Of a DNA stretch of 64,000 nt, positions 22,546 through 34,037 are shown piece by piece; the first letter of the stretch is position 1; every line of letters begins with the position of its first letter. The translations under genes were made by a program, and so were the position numbers. The stretch covers positions 6,626,084-6,690,083 of the forward strand of contig NC_087387.1 in assembly GCF_963675165.1 (NCBI RefSeq). Direction: 5' to 3'. Source of the stretch: Halichondria panicea (lineage: Eukaryota > Porifera > Demospongiae > Suberitida > Halichondriidae). The notes beneath the pieces are model-generated. The model saw only the letters and a list, made by a program, of their open reading frames with translations, ran no database searches and was not told where the DNA came from.

Positions 22546-23668
22546 ATGGCTAGTATGCTAATCTTTGTGTTAGTGGCTGCATTCATAACACAAGGGACTG
22601 GACAAGGTGAATGGAATTTGTTTGTATTTCACGTGTATCTTAATAATTATAGATACTTGCACTGTCGCTGGTGAGCTCGAGTTGAATCCTGATAGCTCAG
22701 TCAGTATTTGTCAGTCTTCATCATCGGGGTTCAAATGGACCAGCGTATGTTATTCTGGCTGGACTATCACTCATGCAAAACTGGCTTGTAAGCAGAATGG
22801 TATGGATTTTCAAGGTATACGTATACAATAATTGTTCTAGACAGGTATAGTTGAAACTGTGAATACAGGAGCTCAAGTCATGGAGGTATCAGTAAACTCT
22901 ACAAGTTGTGTAACGTTGCCAGCCTGCAATGCGAATGAGCAGAACCTAACTGAGTGCTTTTAATGGAGGTCCTGTCACTTCATCATCATCTACCAACCAC
23001 ATAGCTGGATTTACATGTGGTAATAACATTACATATAATTATACTATCACATGCATCGCTCTATAATGTATGAGGAAAGCTGTATTTTTATACAGGTTGT
23101 TTCGATGGTGATGTTCGATTCAGAGACCAACCACTTGAAATGGATGACTCAGTAAAAGGGGTAGTGCAGTTTTGTGACAATGGAGAGTGGAAAACATTGT
23201 GTGCCGTTAATTGGTTAACAGCAAAATCATCCATTGCTGTCCCGCACGTAATTTGTCGACAACTATAGGTTATTCTGAAAGAGGTATAAGCTATTTACTA
23301 AGCATGTCGCATACATTTTGATGTGATGTATACAGGAGCTACAAGAGGTGCAGTCTGTTCATCTCCACCAACATCACCTCATTTCAGTCATCCTGTATGT
23401 AATGGAGTTGAAAGAAGCCTGTTAGAATGTAGCAGAACCAGTCGAGACTCCTGCCCCAGATTGTCCTGTACAGGAGACGATAAAACATATGGTGCAGTGA
23501 CTTGTATTAAAGGTGAATTTATTACCAAACTGCTTGTATGTAATTCATTCATGCACTGACAAGATTGCACTAACGGAACCACAAGACTGGTGGGTGGATC
23601 CACGACTAGAGAGGGACGAGTGGAGGTGTGTGTGGGTGGTCGCTGGGGTACAGTGTGTAGTATCAATC
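22546..23668 (+). pseudogene. Broken copy of the three-SRCR receptor
   Basis: Colinear with exons 1-6 of the gene at 8566: exon 1 22546-22606 (MASMLIFVLVAAFITQGTGQ), exon 2 from 22653, exon 3 from 22870, exon 4 from 23097, exon 5 from 23337 and part of exon 6. Exon 3 contains a frameshift with stop (GAGTGCTTTTAATGG). Exon 4 has a 2-nt insertion creating CAACTATAG. Exon 6 breaks off after CAGTGTGTAGTATCAATC (23668), where sequence of an oppositely oriented family M gene begins. Stalk, membrane helix and tail are missing. Confidence 0.88.
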
Positions 23669-24025
23669 CCTTTATTGGCTCCTGATATAAGATTGTGATA
23701 GCTAATTCATTAACGAGCAAAATTGTAACGTACCTTGGCCGCTGAGTCCCAGTTGTCTGCACACAACATTGGCCTCCACTCTTGTCCAGCTTCCACCACC
23801 AGCACACAGCCAATGCCATTCTCCATTGTGGCAGTACTGGACATACTTTTCATTCAGAAGTAAAGCTCCTGCCACAAATAGCTTTACAGTTCCATTATTA
23901 CACACTGCAAAATCATATTATTATAATAAATAATTATTACTGAAGCACTTACTTTTCTCGTCGGCGAGTATTTGTCTAACTAGGACAATAGTGAGTAATA
24001 CCAAGCAGATACTAGATCTAGCCAT
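23669..24025 (-). pseudogene. Family M 5' fragment (signal exon and first SRCR half)
   Basis: Exon 1 begins ATG 24025 (MARSSICLVLLTIVLVRQIL). The next exon, about 23906-23737, encodes an SRCR half (WHWLCAGGGSWTRVEANVVC RQLGLSGQG). The start of the following exon (GAGCCAATAAAGG) ends at 23668, fused to the plus-strand pseudogene. No SRCR end, membrane helix or tail remains. Confidence 0.82.
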
Positions 24026-24819
24026 GACTATTCTCCATACACTTGTGCATGCAAGCAAATCTAATGAGTACTGCAAATGCTTACACTTGTTGTGACTTAG
24101 TTTGGGTAATACGTTCATGTGTTGTATTTGCCAGTCTTTCGTTGTCATAGTTCACCCACAAACACAACAGTTGTGTGAACTGAGTAGGCGTTATGAAAGT
24201 GAAGCCTTTGTAGATACAAGGTTTCTATTTGTTTACTTTATATCACACCCCTATATAATACATTGTTTGGTGTGTGTACTGTGTGTTGCACTGCAGAGTG
24301 TTCTGAACATTGTTTGTGTGATGGCAAGAGTTCTACTCTCTTGGTTCCATGGATAACCATAATGACAATTAGCACATAAAATACAGGATACCGAAGTAAT
24401 TTAAACTCGTAAAATTTTCAGCGAGTATATACATGCACATGAACAGATAGGACTATAGTCATCACTAGATCCATTAGAGGGACGAACATCAGCATTTGTA
24501 ATTTCATCCTTTGTGGACAGACAATGAATCTTTGAATACAGCAACTGCATTCATGCAGAGCCAATAGAATGTATACTATACACACATGGCAATGCTGCCT
24601 GATTGTTGTATATGCTTACGCAATTCTTTCTTGAGGGAATATGTTTTGATCCACATGGCCAAAACAGCCATATAGTATTCAGCTGCCGTAATTTTGTACT
24701 ATTGAACAAATTATTATACAATCAGTGTTATAATTTATATATAGGTTGTAATGATGTATTCATGTATTATGCGTGTCTGCACACTAGTGACCGTTACTCT
24801 GAAAAAGTCCTCTCTTTCC

Positions 24820-26107
24820 TTAATTACTGGCTTCCACCGTCACTGGTGGTGGGTTGGATATCTGGAGTGCTCTCGGCTTGGGCTTGATATTATCAATGAC
24901 ATCATAGTCACCAACTGCTTCATCACTTGTGGTCACAGTATCGTAGTTAGGATCTTGTGAGCTGACGTTCGGTTGTTTTAGGAATGTCCCATTGTAACTC
25001 TCATTCACTTTTGTTAGAATTCTGTAACAGAGGAAACAATTCTAGCACATGCCATGCATGTAATTTAATACCTTTGTTTTGTTGAACTTGAGTGCATTTT
25101 CTTTGTGACAGTACAAACCACCCACGCAATAACTGTCCCTACTTCTAGTAGTACAAGAAGCCCAATCACTGCTCCTAGTACTGCTAGAGTATGTACAGCA
25201 TGGCTGAAAGTTTGGCATGTGATGACTAAGCTTCCTACATCACGTATAGGTGGCAGTTGTATAGTGTCTCCACAGTTCAGGGTGGTGCCATCATCTGTCA
25301 CTGTAATCAACTTTTGGGTCAATAGAAGAAGTAGTACTTTTCGCCATTGCTCCTGTATAAACATTCGTACATTTAAAGTTCATCTTAAATATAGTGTTGT
25401 GCATTATTACCCTGCATTGGAAATCCTAACATATTGCAAACGGTGTCTGCCAGCACTTCATTGTAACAGATGGATGCCCAATGTCCCTGTGTACAGAAGT
25501 CCACTCGTCCCTCTCTGTTAGTGAAACCACCCACCAGTCTCACTGTTCCATCAGTGCAATTAGCTGTATAGCAACTCAGCATCAGCTTTGATATGCAAAA
25601 ATGAATGCTCTTACCTGGTTGACATTTTACCCATCCTGCTCTATCACTACATGTACTATTGGTATGAATTCTGCACTCTCCTATGTTACTTTCCCCTCCA
25701 GCACAGGATGTGTCACCAAACATAAAGTAGGGTGGATTAGCTGTTGGTGTTGTATCACCTCCTTTCTTGGCTCCTGGTGATTGTAATTATAATTCAATGA
25801 CATGTATAATTTATATCCCATACTTTGGCCGCTGAGTCCCAGTTGTCTACACACAACATTGGCCTCCACTCTTGACCATGTTCCACCACCAGCACACAGG
25901 GAATGCCACTCTCCATCATGGCAGTACTGGACATACTCTTCATTGAAACTACCATATCTTACTAGCCGTACAGTTCCATTTTTGCACACTGCAAAAACAT
26001 ATACAGATCATTAAAGTATTATGCTGAAGCACTAGCTTACCTTGCCCGTCCGCGAGTGTGTGTATAACTATAACAATAGTGAGCAATACCAAGCAGATAC
26101 TAGCCAT
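24820..26107 (-). pseudogene. Family M two-SRCR receptor with one frameshift
   Basis: Exons 26107-26041, 25988-25824, 25773-25615, 25563-25411, 25352-25072, 25021-24820. All motifs are present: signal peptide (MASICLVLLTIVIVIHTL), SRCR 1 (VEANVVCRQLGLSGQ; GWVKCQPG), SRCR 2 (GRVDFCTQGHWASIC), helix (LGAVIGLLVLLEVGTVIAWV), tail NYDTVTTSDEAVGDYDVI. The fifth exon is 281 nt against 283 in the intact paralog. At GTTGATTACAGTG, where others read GTCGACTGTACAGTG, two bases are missing, giving a stop shortly after. It is nearly intact, so a recent pseudogene, an allele difference or a sequence error are all possible. Confidence 0.82.
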
Positions 26108-26454
26108 GACTATATAATATATTCTCCATAGCAGATTTGTTAGGTACTGTGCAAAGGCTAATGCATAGTCTTTTGTTGTCTTAGTCAACCCACCCACCCA
26201 CCCACCCACACAAATAAACATCTTTCTAAACTGACTAGGCATTGATAGCCTTGTAGACACAAGGTTTCTTATTTCCCTTTATGGTAATGGTTAGCCTGCA
26301 TGTTTGTTTACTTTAAGTCATATCCTCTCTCGTTCCCTGAGGGCATAACTCTGATAACAAAGTGTGCATGTGTGTATACGCATATCTGTATTGTATGTGT
26401 GCTGACTGTAGATAATAGTTAGTATAGTTCTCAAAATACGGTTTATTATTCATC

Positions 26455-26790
26455 TCTGACGCTAAGATTTGGTCCATTTGATTCAGTGTCTGTGATCAGA
26501 GCCTCGTTGCTGCTTGATACAAAAGCTGTAGGATAGCTCATTGTAATTGGTCTCTGTTCCGTCTTGGTGTCTTCATTCTTTTGCGGCTGTTTTGCCTTTC
26601 TTTTTTTTTACTGCGTAGGTGTGATCCTCGGCAATGAAGAACTCCTCTTCTCTCATACTGATTTCTTCCCTCACCGGTGGAGACAGATCAGCTTTGGCTG
26701 TGTTTGTGGGTGCCTGGCTGTATGTAGCATTGGCACAATTAATTTTGTCTACCTCCCAACCTCTGGGCTCTGGCTTCGTAATGATAAAAG
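26455..26790 (-). pseudogene. Tail relic of the third receptor subfamily
   Basis: On the minus strand the segment matches the tail exon at 42.1-42.45 kb: AACACTGAATC and GGACCAAATCT near the end, AGCAGCAACGAGGCTCTGA, and GAAGAGGAGTTCTTCATTGC followed by CGAGGATCACACCTACGC. It is broken by indels and has no upstream exons. Confidence 0.65.
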
Positions 26791-26811
26791 TGTCGCCTTA
26801 ACTATTATGGA

Positions 26812-27227
26812 ACTTCCTGTTTCAGGTTTCACTAGCTGTTAAGGTCACTGTTTGTATATAAGTGGCGATAAACTATAACAATTCAACGACAACTGAACAA
26901 CCCAGTATACGATACAAGCATGGAACTACACAATGCATACAGCTCCAGTGGACCCACCTACCAACAAGTTCCCAATGGCAATAAACAAGACCACACCTAC
27001 TCAATACTGGAATGCGATTAGAACACTAATCGTTGCTCAAATCAGCTTAATCCTATAGACAAGGAACAAAAGTACTATGTAGTGGAGAGTGGAAGGTGCG
27101 AGGGTGTGGAGGGGGCAGGCTGTGACAGTATGTACAGTGAAGCTAGTAACTACGAAGTGCCAATGTCAAGCAAAACGGACAGCAAGGTGTGGCTGTGTGA
27201 AGAGGAGCACTCCACACTCAAGCATTG
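26812..27227 (+). pseudogene. Promoter block fused directly to a tail exon (gene body deleted)
   Basis: 26812-26875 matches the block upstream of the three-SRCR genes (CAGGTTTCAC, GTCACTGTTTGTATATAAGT). It is followed at once by ACAATTCAACGACAACTGAA, the middle of a long family P tail exon, through NPVYDTS and TYQQV to the normal ending EEHSTLKH and TGA (27225-27227). Everything between promoter and tail has been deleted. The tail also has an in-frame TAG (GCGATTAGAACAC). Confidence 0.82.
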
Positions 27228-27931
27228 AGAAAACTGAACATTAATTTTGTGTATTATATTTTATACTGCATCATGTGACTCGTAGAGACCTTGTAATTTG
27301 TGTGTGTTTGTAATCAGTCTTTAGTAAATCTAGTATAGTTAATTACCATTGAATACTTTATCATGTGTCTCAGTAATTGGTACATTGATGTAATGTGAGT
27401 TGTGGTTGGAGTAATGTAATGTGTGTCTAAATAAATCTTATTGGTTAATTCTGGATTCTCAATCAACGTATAAAATGTATATACAGTCCAAATGATGTTC
27501 TTGGAATTCAGTTCCTAGGCACTATTATAGGTAAGCGCATATTGGTCCTGGTATAGATCCCCTGCACACTCCATTAACACAGACCTATCACTCCACAGCA
27601 GTTCATATTTTTTAACTGATAGAAAGCGTTTTACAATGAGTTCTTGAGTACAGTGACTGCATAGCCAATGGAACTTATTCTGTACACAGCAAATGATACG
27701 TTTGTTTATTGTCAGTCCCTGAAAACACAATAACATGTTCTACCAGTGTATTCTTTGACTGTTTTGACATTTATGACTGCGTGTGGTTTTACTGTGTATT
27801 GTGATTACTGTACAATCAGTGTTATGATAATTATGCATGCACAAGGTTGTATGAACCATAGCTACTAAATTAAGATGTCTGTATGATGAATGTGTCTCTA
27901 CACACCATAGCTATAACTGTTGTTGCAAAGT

Positions 27932-29311
27932 TTATTCTCCTCCAACATTATTCTTTTTCTCCTTATTGACAGCTGCGTACATATGCTCTTCTGCATTGTA
28001 GAACTCATCTTCACTCTTACTGGCCTCAACCTTCACTGGTGGTGGGTTGGATGGTTTCGGTTTCTGTTTGTTGTGATCAATGACATCATAGCCTCCAATT
28101 CCTTTATCGCTTGTGGTCCCAGTATTGTAGTTAGGACCTAGTGAACTGTAGCTTGGTTCTTCTATTAGAGCTGTGTCAGTGTAGCTCTCATTCACTTGTG
28201 TTAGAACTCTGATAATTTAAGACAAAGTTAGCAACTTGTGTATAGTAAAATTGAATACCTTTGTTTTGGTGAGCTTGAGAGCCTTTTCCTTGTGACAGTA
28301 CAAGCCACCCACGCAATAACTGTCCCTACTTCTAGTAGTACGAGAAGTCCAATCGCTGCTCCTAGTGCACTGGTTGTATTCTGTACAGCATAGTTGTGAG
28401 TTTGACACTTGATGACTAAGCTTGCCAGGCCTCTTGTAGGCATCTGCACTGAGTCTTTGCAGCTCAGTTTTGTACCATCATTTGTCACTGTACAATCAAC
28501 TTTTGGATCAATAGAAGAATTAGTACTTTGCGCCATTACCTCTGTATATATAATGTACATATACGTAGATTTCATCCATCTTAATAATAATCGTGTGCAT
28601 TATTACCTTCGATTGGAAATCCTAACATTTTGCAAAAGGTGCCTGCCAGCTCTAGATCTTCATTGTAACAGATGGATGCCCAATGTCCCTGTATACAGAA
28701 GTCCACTCGTCCCTCTCTGTTAGTGGTACCACCCACCAGCCTTACTGTTCCATTAGTGCAATCAGCTGTAGTAGCACTCAGTATCAACTTTGATACACAA
28801 AAGTTAATCCTCTTACCTAGTTGACATTTTACCCATCCTTCTCTATTATAACTACATGTACTACTGGTATGAATTCTGCACTCTCCTATGCTGCTTTCCC
28901 CTCCAGCACAGGATATGTCACCAAACATAAAGTAGGGTTGACTAGCTCTTGGTGTATCACTTCCTCCTTTCTTGGCTCCTGAAATTCAAGGTCACATGTA
29001 TGATGAAATGCAAAACTAGCATACCTTGGCCGCTGAGTCCCATTTGTCTACACACAACGTTGGCCTCCACTCTCGTCCAGCTTCCACTACCAGCACACAG
29101 GGAATGCCATTTTCCATTGTGGCAGTACTGGACATACTCTTCATTGAAACTACCATATCTTACTAGCTGTACAGCTCCATTATTACACACTGCACAATCA
29201 CATGCAGAGCATTAAATTACTTTATCTATTACTGAAAAACTTACCTTGCCCGTCCGCGAGTATATGTCCAACTAAGACAATAGTGAGTAATACCAAGCAG
29301 ATACTAGCCAT
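27932..29311 (-). CDS. Family M two-SRCR receptor, type 2 tail (intact)
   Basis: Exons 29311-29245, 29189-29025, 28978-28817, 28765-28607, 28541-28259, 28208-27932; 370 residues, all phases agree. Signal peptide MASICLVLLTIVLVGHILA. SRCR 1 about 23-131 (YVQYCHNGKWHSLC, VEANVVCRQMGLSGQG, GGESSIGECRI, GWVKCQ). SRCR 2 from 132 (GRVDFCIQGHWASICYNEDL). The membrane helix LGAAIGLLVLLEVGTVIAWV lies just before residue 278. Tail: NESYTDTALIEEPSYSSL, then NYNTGTTSDKGIGGYDVIDH, NPPPVKVEAS and HMYAAVNKEKK. The first ITAM-like half here reads YNTG rather than YNTV, so the tandem motif is degraded while YSSL, YDVI and YAAV remain. Confidence 0.86.
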
Positions 29312-29914
29312 GACTATTCGCAATGCAAATCTATTAGCTGGTTATTTGTTATACGTACTCTGGCTATGATTCAATACATTTGCTTTCATGTGTTGCATTT
29401 GTCTGTCTTTTGCCGTATCAAGCATAACAGTTCTCTAAACTGAGTAGGCGTTGAATGAAAGTGAATGCCTTGTAGACACAAGAGTGTTTTGACAATAATA
29501 ATTATGTCGATTCTATCAAACACGATATAGCCATTATAGAGCGATGAACAACTGCAGCCAGAACTGTTTGCTTCGTTTTCGTGGACAGTTTTAGTTGGAT
29601 AAATCTGTGAATACAGTGACTGTAGAGCCAATTCAATGGTACAAGACGAATATACGCTGTCTGATAGTTAACTGTCAATAACATGATAATTATGGTTATA
29701 GATCCTTGAGGGAATATGTTTTAATTCATTTTTTACTTCATTGGTACCACAAGTAATTATAGTTTAAACAGCATAATCATCGTGAACAAATCATATTGTG
29801 TACAATCAGTGTTATAAAATAATTGATGTATAGTAATAATCTCGTATTAATTTAAGGTACGTGTTTGTATGATACACCACTAGCTACGCCTGTTAGTATT
29901 GTATAGAGAAGTCC

Positions 29915-31346
29915 TCTCATTCCTGGATTCCATCGTCACTGGTGGTGGGTTGGATATCTGGAGTGCTCTCCGCTTGGGCTTGAAATTATCAATGACATTA
30001 TAGTCACCAACGGCTTCATTGCTTGTGATCAGTATCGTAGTTAGGATCTTGTGAGCTAACGTTCGGTTGTTTTAGGAATGTCCCATTGTAACTCTCATTC
30101 ACTTTTATTAGAATTCTGTTACTGAGGAAAAAAATTATAGCACCTCCAATGTTTGAATTACCTTTGTTTTGGTGAACTTGAGTTCCTTTTCCTTGTGACA
30201 GTACAAGCCACCCACGCAATAACTGTCCCTACTTCTAGTAATACAAGAAGTCCAATCACTGCTCCTAGTGGATTACTGTGAGTGTCAGTGCACGCTGGTG
30301 TTGTGGTACTGGGTGGGCTACTGCTAGGGATAGCTGGATTGCAGTTGCAGTCTGGTGTATTGTCAGGTGGACTAGGGCATGTTCCGTTGATTGCTAGAGT
30401 ATGTACAGCAGAGTTGAAAGTTTGACATGTGATGACTAAGCTTGCCATATCACATATGTGTGACTGTATAGTGTCTACACAGTTCAGGGTGGTGCCATCA
30501 TCTGTCACTATACAGTTGACTTTTGGGTCAATAGAGGAGGTAGTACTATTCGCCATTGCCCCTGTATAAACATTCGTAGATTTCTTAAATAATCTTGTGC
30601 ATCATTACCCTGCATTGGAAGTCCTAACATTTTGCAAACAGTGCCTGCCAGCTCTAGGTCTTCATTGTAACAGACGGTTGCCCAATGTCCCTGTGCACAG
30701 AAGTTGACTCGTCCCTCTCTGATAGTGGAACCACCCACCAGTCTCACTGTTCCATCAGTGCAACTAGCTGTATAGTATTATGCCATGCCATAATAGTATC
30801 AAAATGATTGCCAGTCGCCCTTACCTGATTGACATACAACCCATCCTATCTTATCATTTGCACATGTAGTAGGTGAATATATACTCTCCCTGCATTCCCG
30901 TATGTTACTTTCTCCTCCATCACAAGATGACTCAGCAAACATAAAATATGGTCCATTTACTGTGAGTGTACTACTATTCTTAATTGCTCCTAATCATGAT
31001 GAAATCATATAATTAACGGCATGAGTATAGGAACTATAACATACCTTGGCCGCTGAGTCCCAGTTGTCTACACACAACATATTGGCCTCCATGCACTCTT
31101 GTCCAGCTTCTACCACCAGCACACAGCCAATGCCACTCTCCATCATGGCAGTACTGGACATATCTTTTAGCCAAATTATCATTACGTTCAAATAGCTTTA
31201 CAGTTCCATTATTACACACTGCAATCATATCATATAGTCATAATGATGAATGATTTATTGCACTGAAAAACTTACCTTAATTGCCCATCCACGAGTATAT
31301 GTCCAACTAAGACAATAGTGAGTAATACCAAGCAGATACTAGCCAT
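29915..31346 (-). pseudogene. Family M receptor with signal-exon and tail frameshifts
   Basis: Exons 31346-31276, 31218-31045, 30989-30825, 30767-30609, 30561-30162, 30115 onward. Exon 1 is 71 nt against 67 in paralogs; GGGCAATTAAGGTAAG carries 4 extra nt before the donor and shifts the phase. Exon 2 has a CATG insertion (31090-31093) plus two further bases, together in frame. The stalk is long and Ser/Pro/Thr-rich (PSSSPPSTTTP, CNCNPAIP), like that of the chimera at 48.1 kb. The tail loses two bases at NYDT and ends NYDTDHKQ, removing the second tyrosine motif. Confidence 0.8.
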
Positions 31347-31683
31347 GACTATTCTGACACACTTGTGAATGCAAGTAGATCTAATGGTGTTTGCACAGGC
31401 TAAGCATGGCACAATAGTGCATAATTATAACAGCTTTCTAAATTGAGTAGGCGTTGAATGAAAGTGAAGGCTTTGTAGAAACAAAGTTAAGTTCTTATTT
31501 CCCTTTATGGTAATAGATTGGCTTGTTTGCGTTTACTGTCTATAAGTCACACCCCTATTGTGCCCTGGAGGCATAATTCATTACACAAAATTGTGTGTTT
31601 TGCACTACAGTGTGCAGAGTGTTCTGAATATTTGTGTAATGGCATGAGTTCTAGATTGGTAATGATAACCACAATGACAATTA

Positions 31684-31877
31684 TCGTATAGCGGGTTATT
31701 TTCGTATGGTGGAAATTTTCGTATTTTTCTTATCAGTAGAGCATCTCCAAAAATTAAAACTGCTAAATTGGTCTGGTACATTGATTCAACGTCACTATTT
31801 CAATCTAGAACTCTGTACGAAAATTGAAGGATAGTTCGTACGAAAATTTGCACCTACGAAAATTACCCGCTATACGG
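31684..31877. mobile_element. TA-flanked MITE
   Basis: The ends TCGTATAGCGGGTTATTTTC and GAAAATTACCCGCTATACGG are inverted repeats of about 22 bp, bordered by TA on both sides, as in Tc1/mariner-type MITEs. The centre is non-coding. A second copy lies at 55945-56138. Confidence 0.75.
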
Positions 31878-32040
31878 TAACACATAAACTACTGTAAACT
31901 CAGGATATCAAAGTTTGTACAGTTTTCAGAGTACGCATAATATAATTATGACTGCATGTAACAATCTTAGTTTCGTACTATATTATGCGTCTCTGCATAC
32001 TATAGCTATGACTGTTACTCTGAAGAAGTGTTCTCTTTCC

Positions 32041-33307
32041 TTAATTACTGGCTTCCACCGTCACTGGTGGTGGGTTGGATATTTTGAGTGCTCTCGGCTT
32101 AGGCTTGATATTATCAATGACATCATAGTCACCAACTGCTTCATCGCTTGTGGTCACAGTATCGTAGTAAGGATCTTGTGAGCTGACGTTCGGATCGAAT
32201 GTCCCATTGTAACTATCATTCACTTTTGTTAGAATTCTGTAACAGAGGAAACAATTATAGCATTGTTTTAATGAACTTGAGTGCCTTTTCCTTGACGGTA
32301 CAATCCACCCACGCAATAACTGTCCCTATACTTCTAGTAATACAAGAAGTCCAATCACTGCTCCTAGTGCTGCTAGAGTATATGTACAGCATGGCTGAAA
32401 GTTTGGCATGTGATAGACAAGCGTCTTGCACCACATATGTGCAGCTGCATAGTGTCTCCACAGTTCAGGGTGGTACCATCATTTGTCACTGTACAGTCGA
32501 CTATTGGATCAATAGAAGAGTTAGTACTTTTCGCCATTGCCCCTGTATAACACGTACATTTCATCTTAAATATAGTGTTGTGTATTTTATTACCCTGCAT
32601 CGGAAATCCTAACATTTTGCAAACAGTGCCTGCCAATTCTAGATCTTCATTGTAACAGACGGATGCCCAATGTCCCTGTGTACAGAAGTCCACTCGTCCT
32701 CTCTGTTAGTGGAACCACCCACCAACCTAACTGTTCCATCAGTGCAATTAGCTGTAGAGCACTCGGTATCAACTTTGATATGCAAAAATGAATGCTCTTA
32801 CCTGGTTGACATTTTACCCATCCTGCTCTACTATTACTATCACTACATGTACTATATTAGTATGAATGTTGCACTCTCCTATGTTACTTTCCCCTCCATT
32901 ACAGGATGTTCCACCAAACATAAAGTAGGGTGGATTAGCTGTTGGTGCTGTACCACCTTCTTTCTTGGCTCCTGGTGATTGTAATAATAATTCAATGACA
33001 TGTATATAATCTATATCCCATACCTTGGCCACTGAGTCCCAGTTGTCTACACACAACATTGACCTCCACTCTCGTCCATGTTCCACCACCAGTACACAGC
33101 CAATGCCACACTCCATCATGGCAGTACTGGACATATACTTTTCATTCGGAAATAAACCTCCTTCCTCAGATAGCTTTACAGCTCCATTATTGCACACTGC
33201 ACAACCATATTATACAAATTATTACTGAAGCAGCACTTACTTTGCCCGTCCGTGACTATTTGTCCAACCAGGACAATAGTGAGTAATACCAAGCAGATAC
33301 TAGCCAT
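32041..33307 (-). pseudogene. Family M receptor with two frameshifts
   Basis: Start ATG 33307 (MASICLVLLTIVLVGQIV). In the first SRCR exon AAGTATATGTCCAG has two extra bases compared with AAGTATGTCCAG in paralogs. In the second SRCR, AGAGAGGACGAG has lost one G of AGAGAGGGACGAG. The tail is open and complete (NESYNGT region as NDSYNGTF, YYDTVTTSDEAVGDYDVI, stop at 32041), showing the YxxV-x9-YxxI spacing. As assembled it cannot encode the full receptor. Confidence 0.8.
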
Positions 33308-34037
33308 GACTATATATTCTCGATACAATTCAAGTAGATTTATTAGGTACTGTGCAAAGGCTAATGCATGACGTTGACATTAATTTGGTAGTATGCTTGC
33401 CTGTCTTATGTTGTCATAGTCCACCCACCCACCCACAAGCATAAACAGCGGTCTAAACTGAGTAGGCATTGATAGCCTTGCAGACACAAGGTTTCTTATT
33501 CCCCTTTATGGTAATGGTTAGCCTGCATGTTTGTTTACTTTAAGTCACATCCTCTCTCGTGCCCTGAGGGCATAACTCTGATAACAAAGTGTGCATATAA
33601 TTATGCCATTGTGTATATACTGTGTGCTGACTGTAGCTAATAGAAAAGTGTTCTGAGTATACAGTTCTCAAAAACTTATATAATTTATGTTAAATTGCTA
33701 ATGTGCTAGGATTTGGTCCATTTGTATGAGATCTAACATCATAATTATACTGAAACATAGTTAGAACACGGTAATGCGACCTGATTGTTATTATAATTTA
33801 TGTATATTGCATGCATGTTTACACAATTCTTTACTTTCTTGAAGGGATGATTCACCGATGGCCTATAAACAACCATAGTATAGGAGCTAGTGCATGCACT
33901 CCTGATTATAGTATTCAGCATGCCGGAATTCTGTACATAATTATTCCACACATAGGTTGTAATAATTAGTTACGTATTCTGTAATATTATGCGTCTCTGC
34001 ACACTAGCTATGACTGTTACTCCGAACCTCTCTTTCC

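Noticed and set aside
25072-25364. ORF starting MFIQEQWRK as a separate membrane protein
   Set aside because: It enters the exon in the wrong frame and reaches the right frame only because of the 2-nt deletion in the pseudogene.
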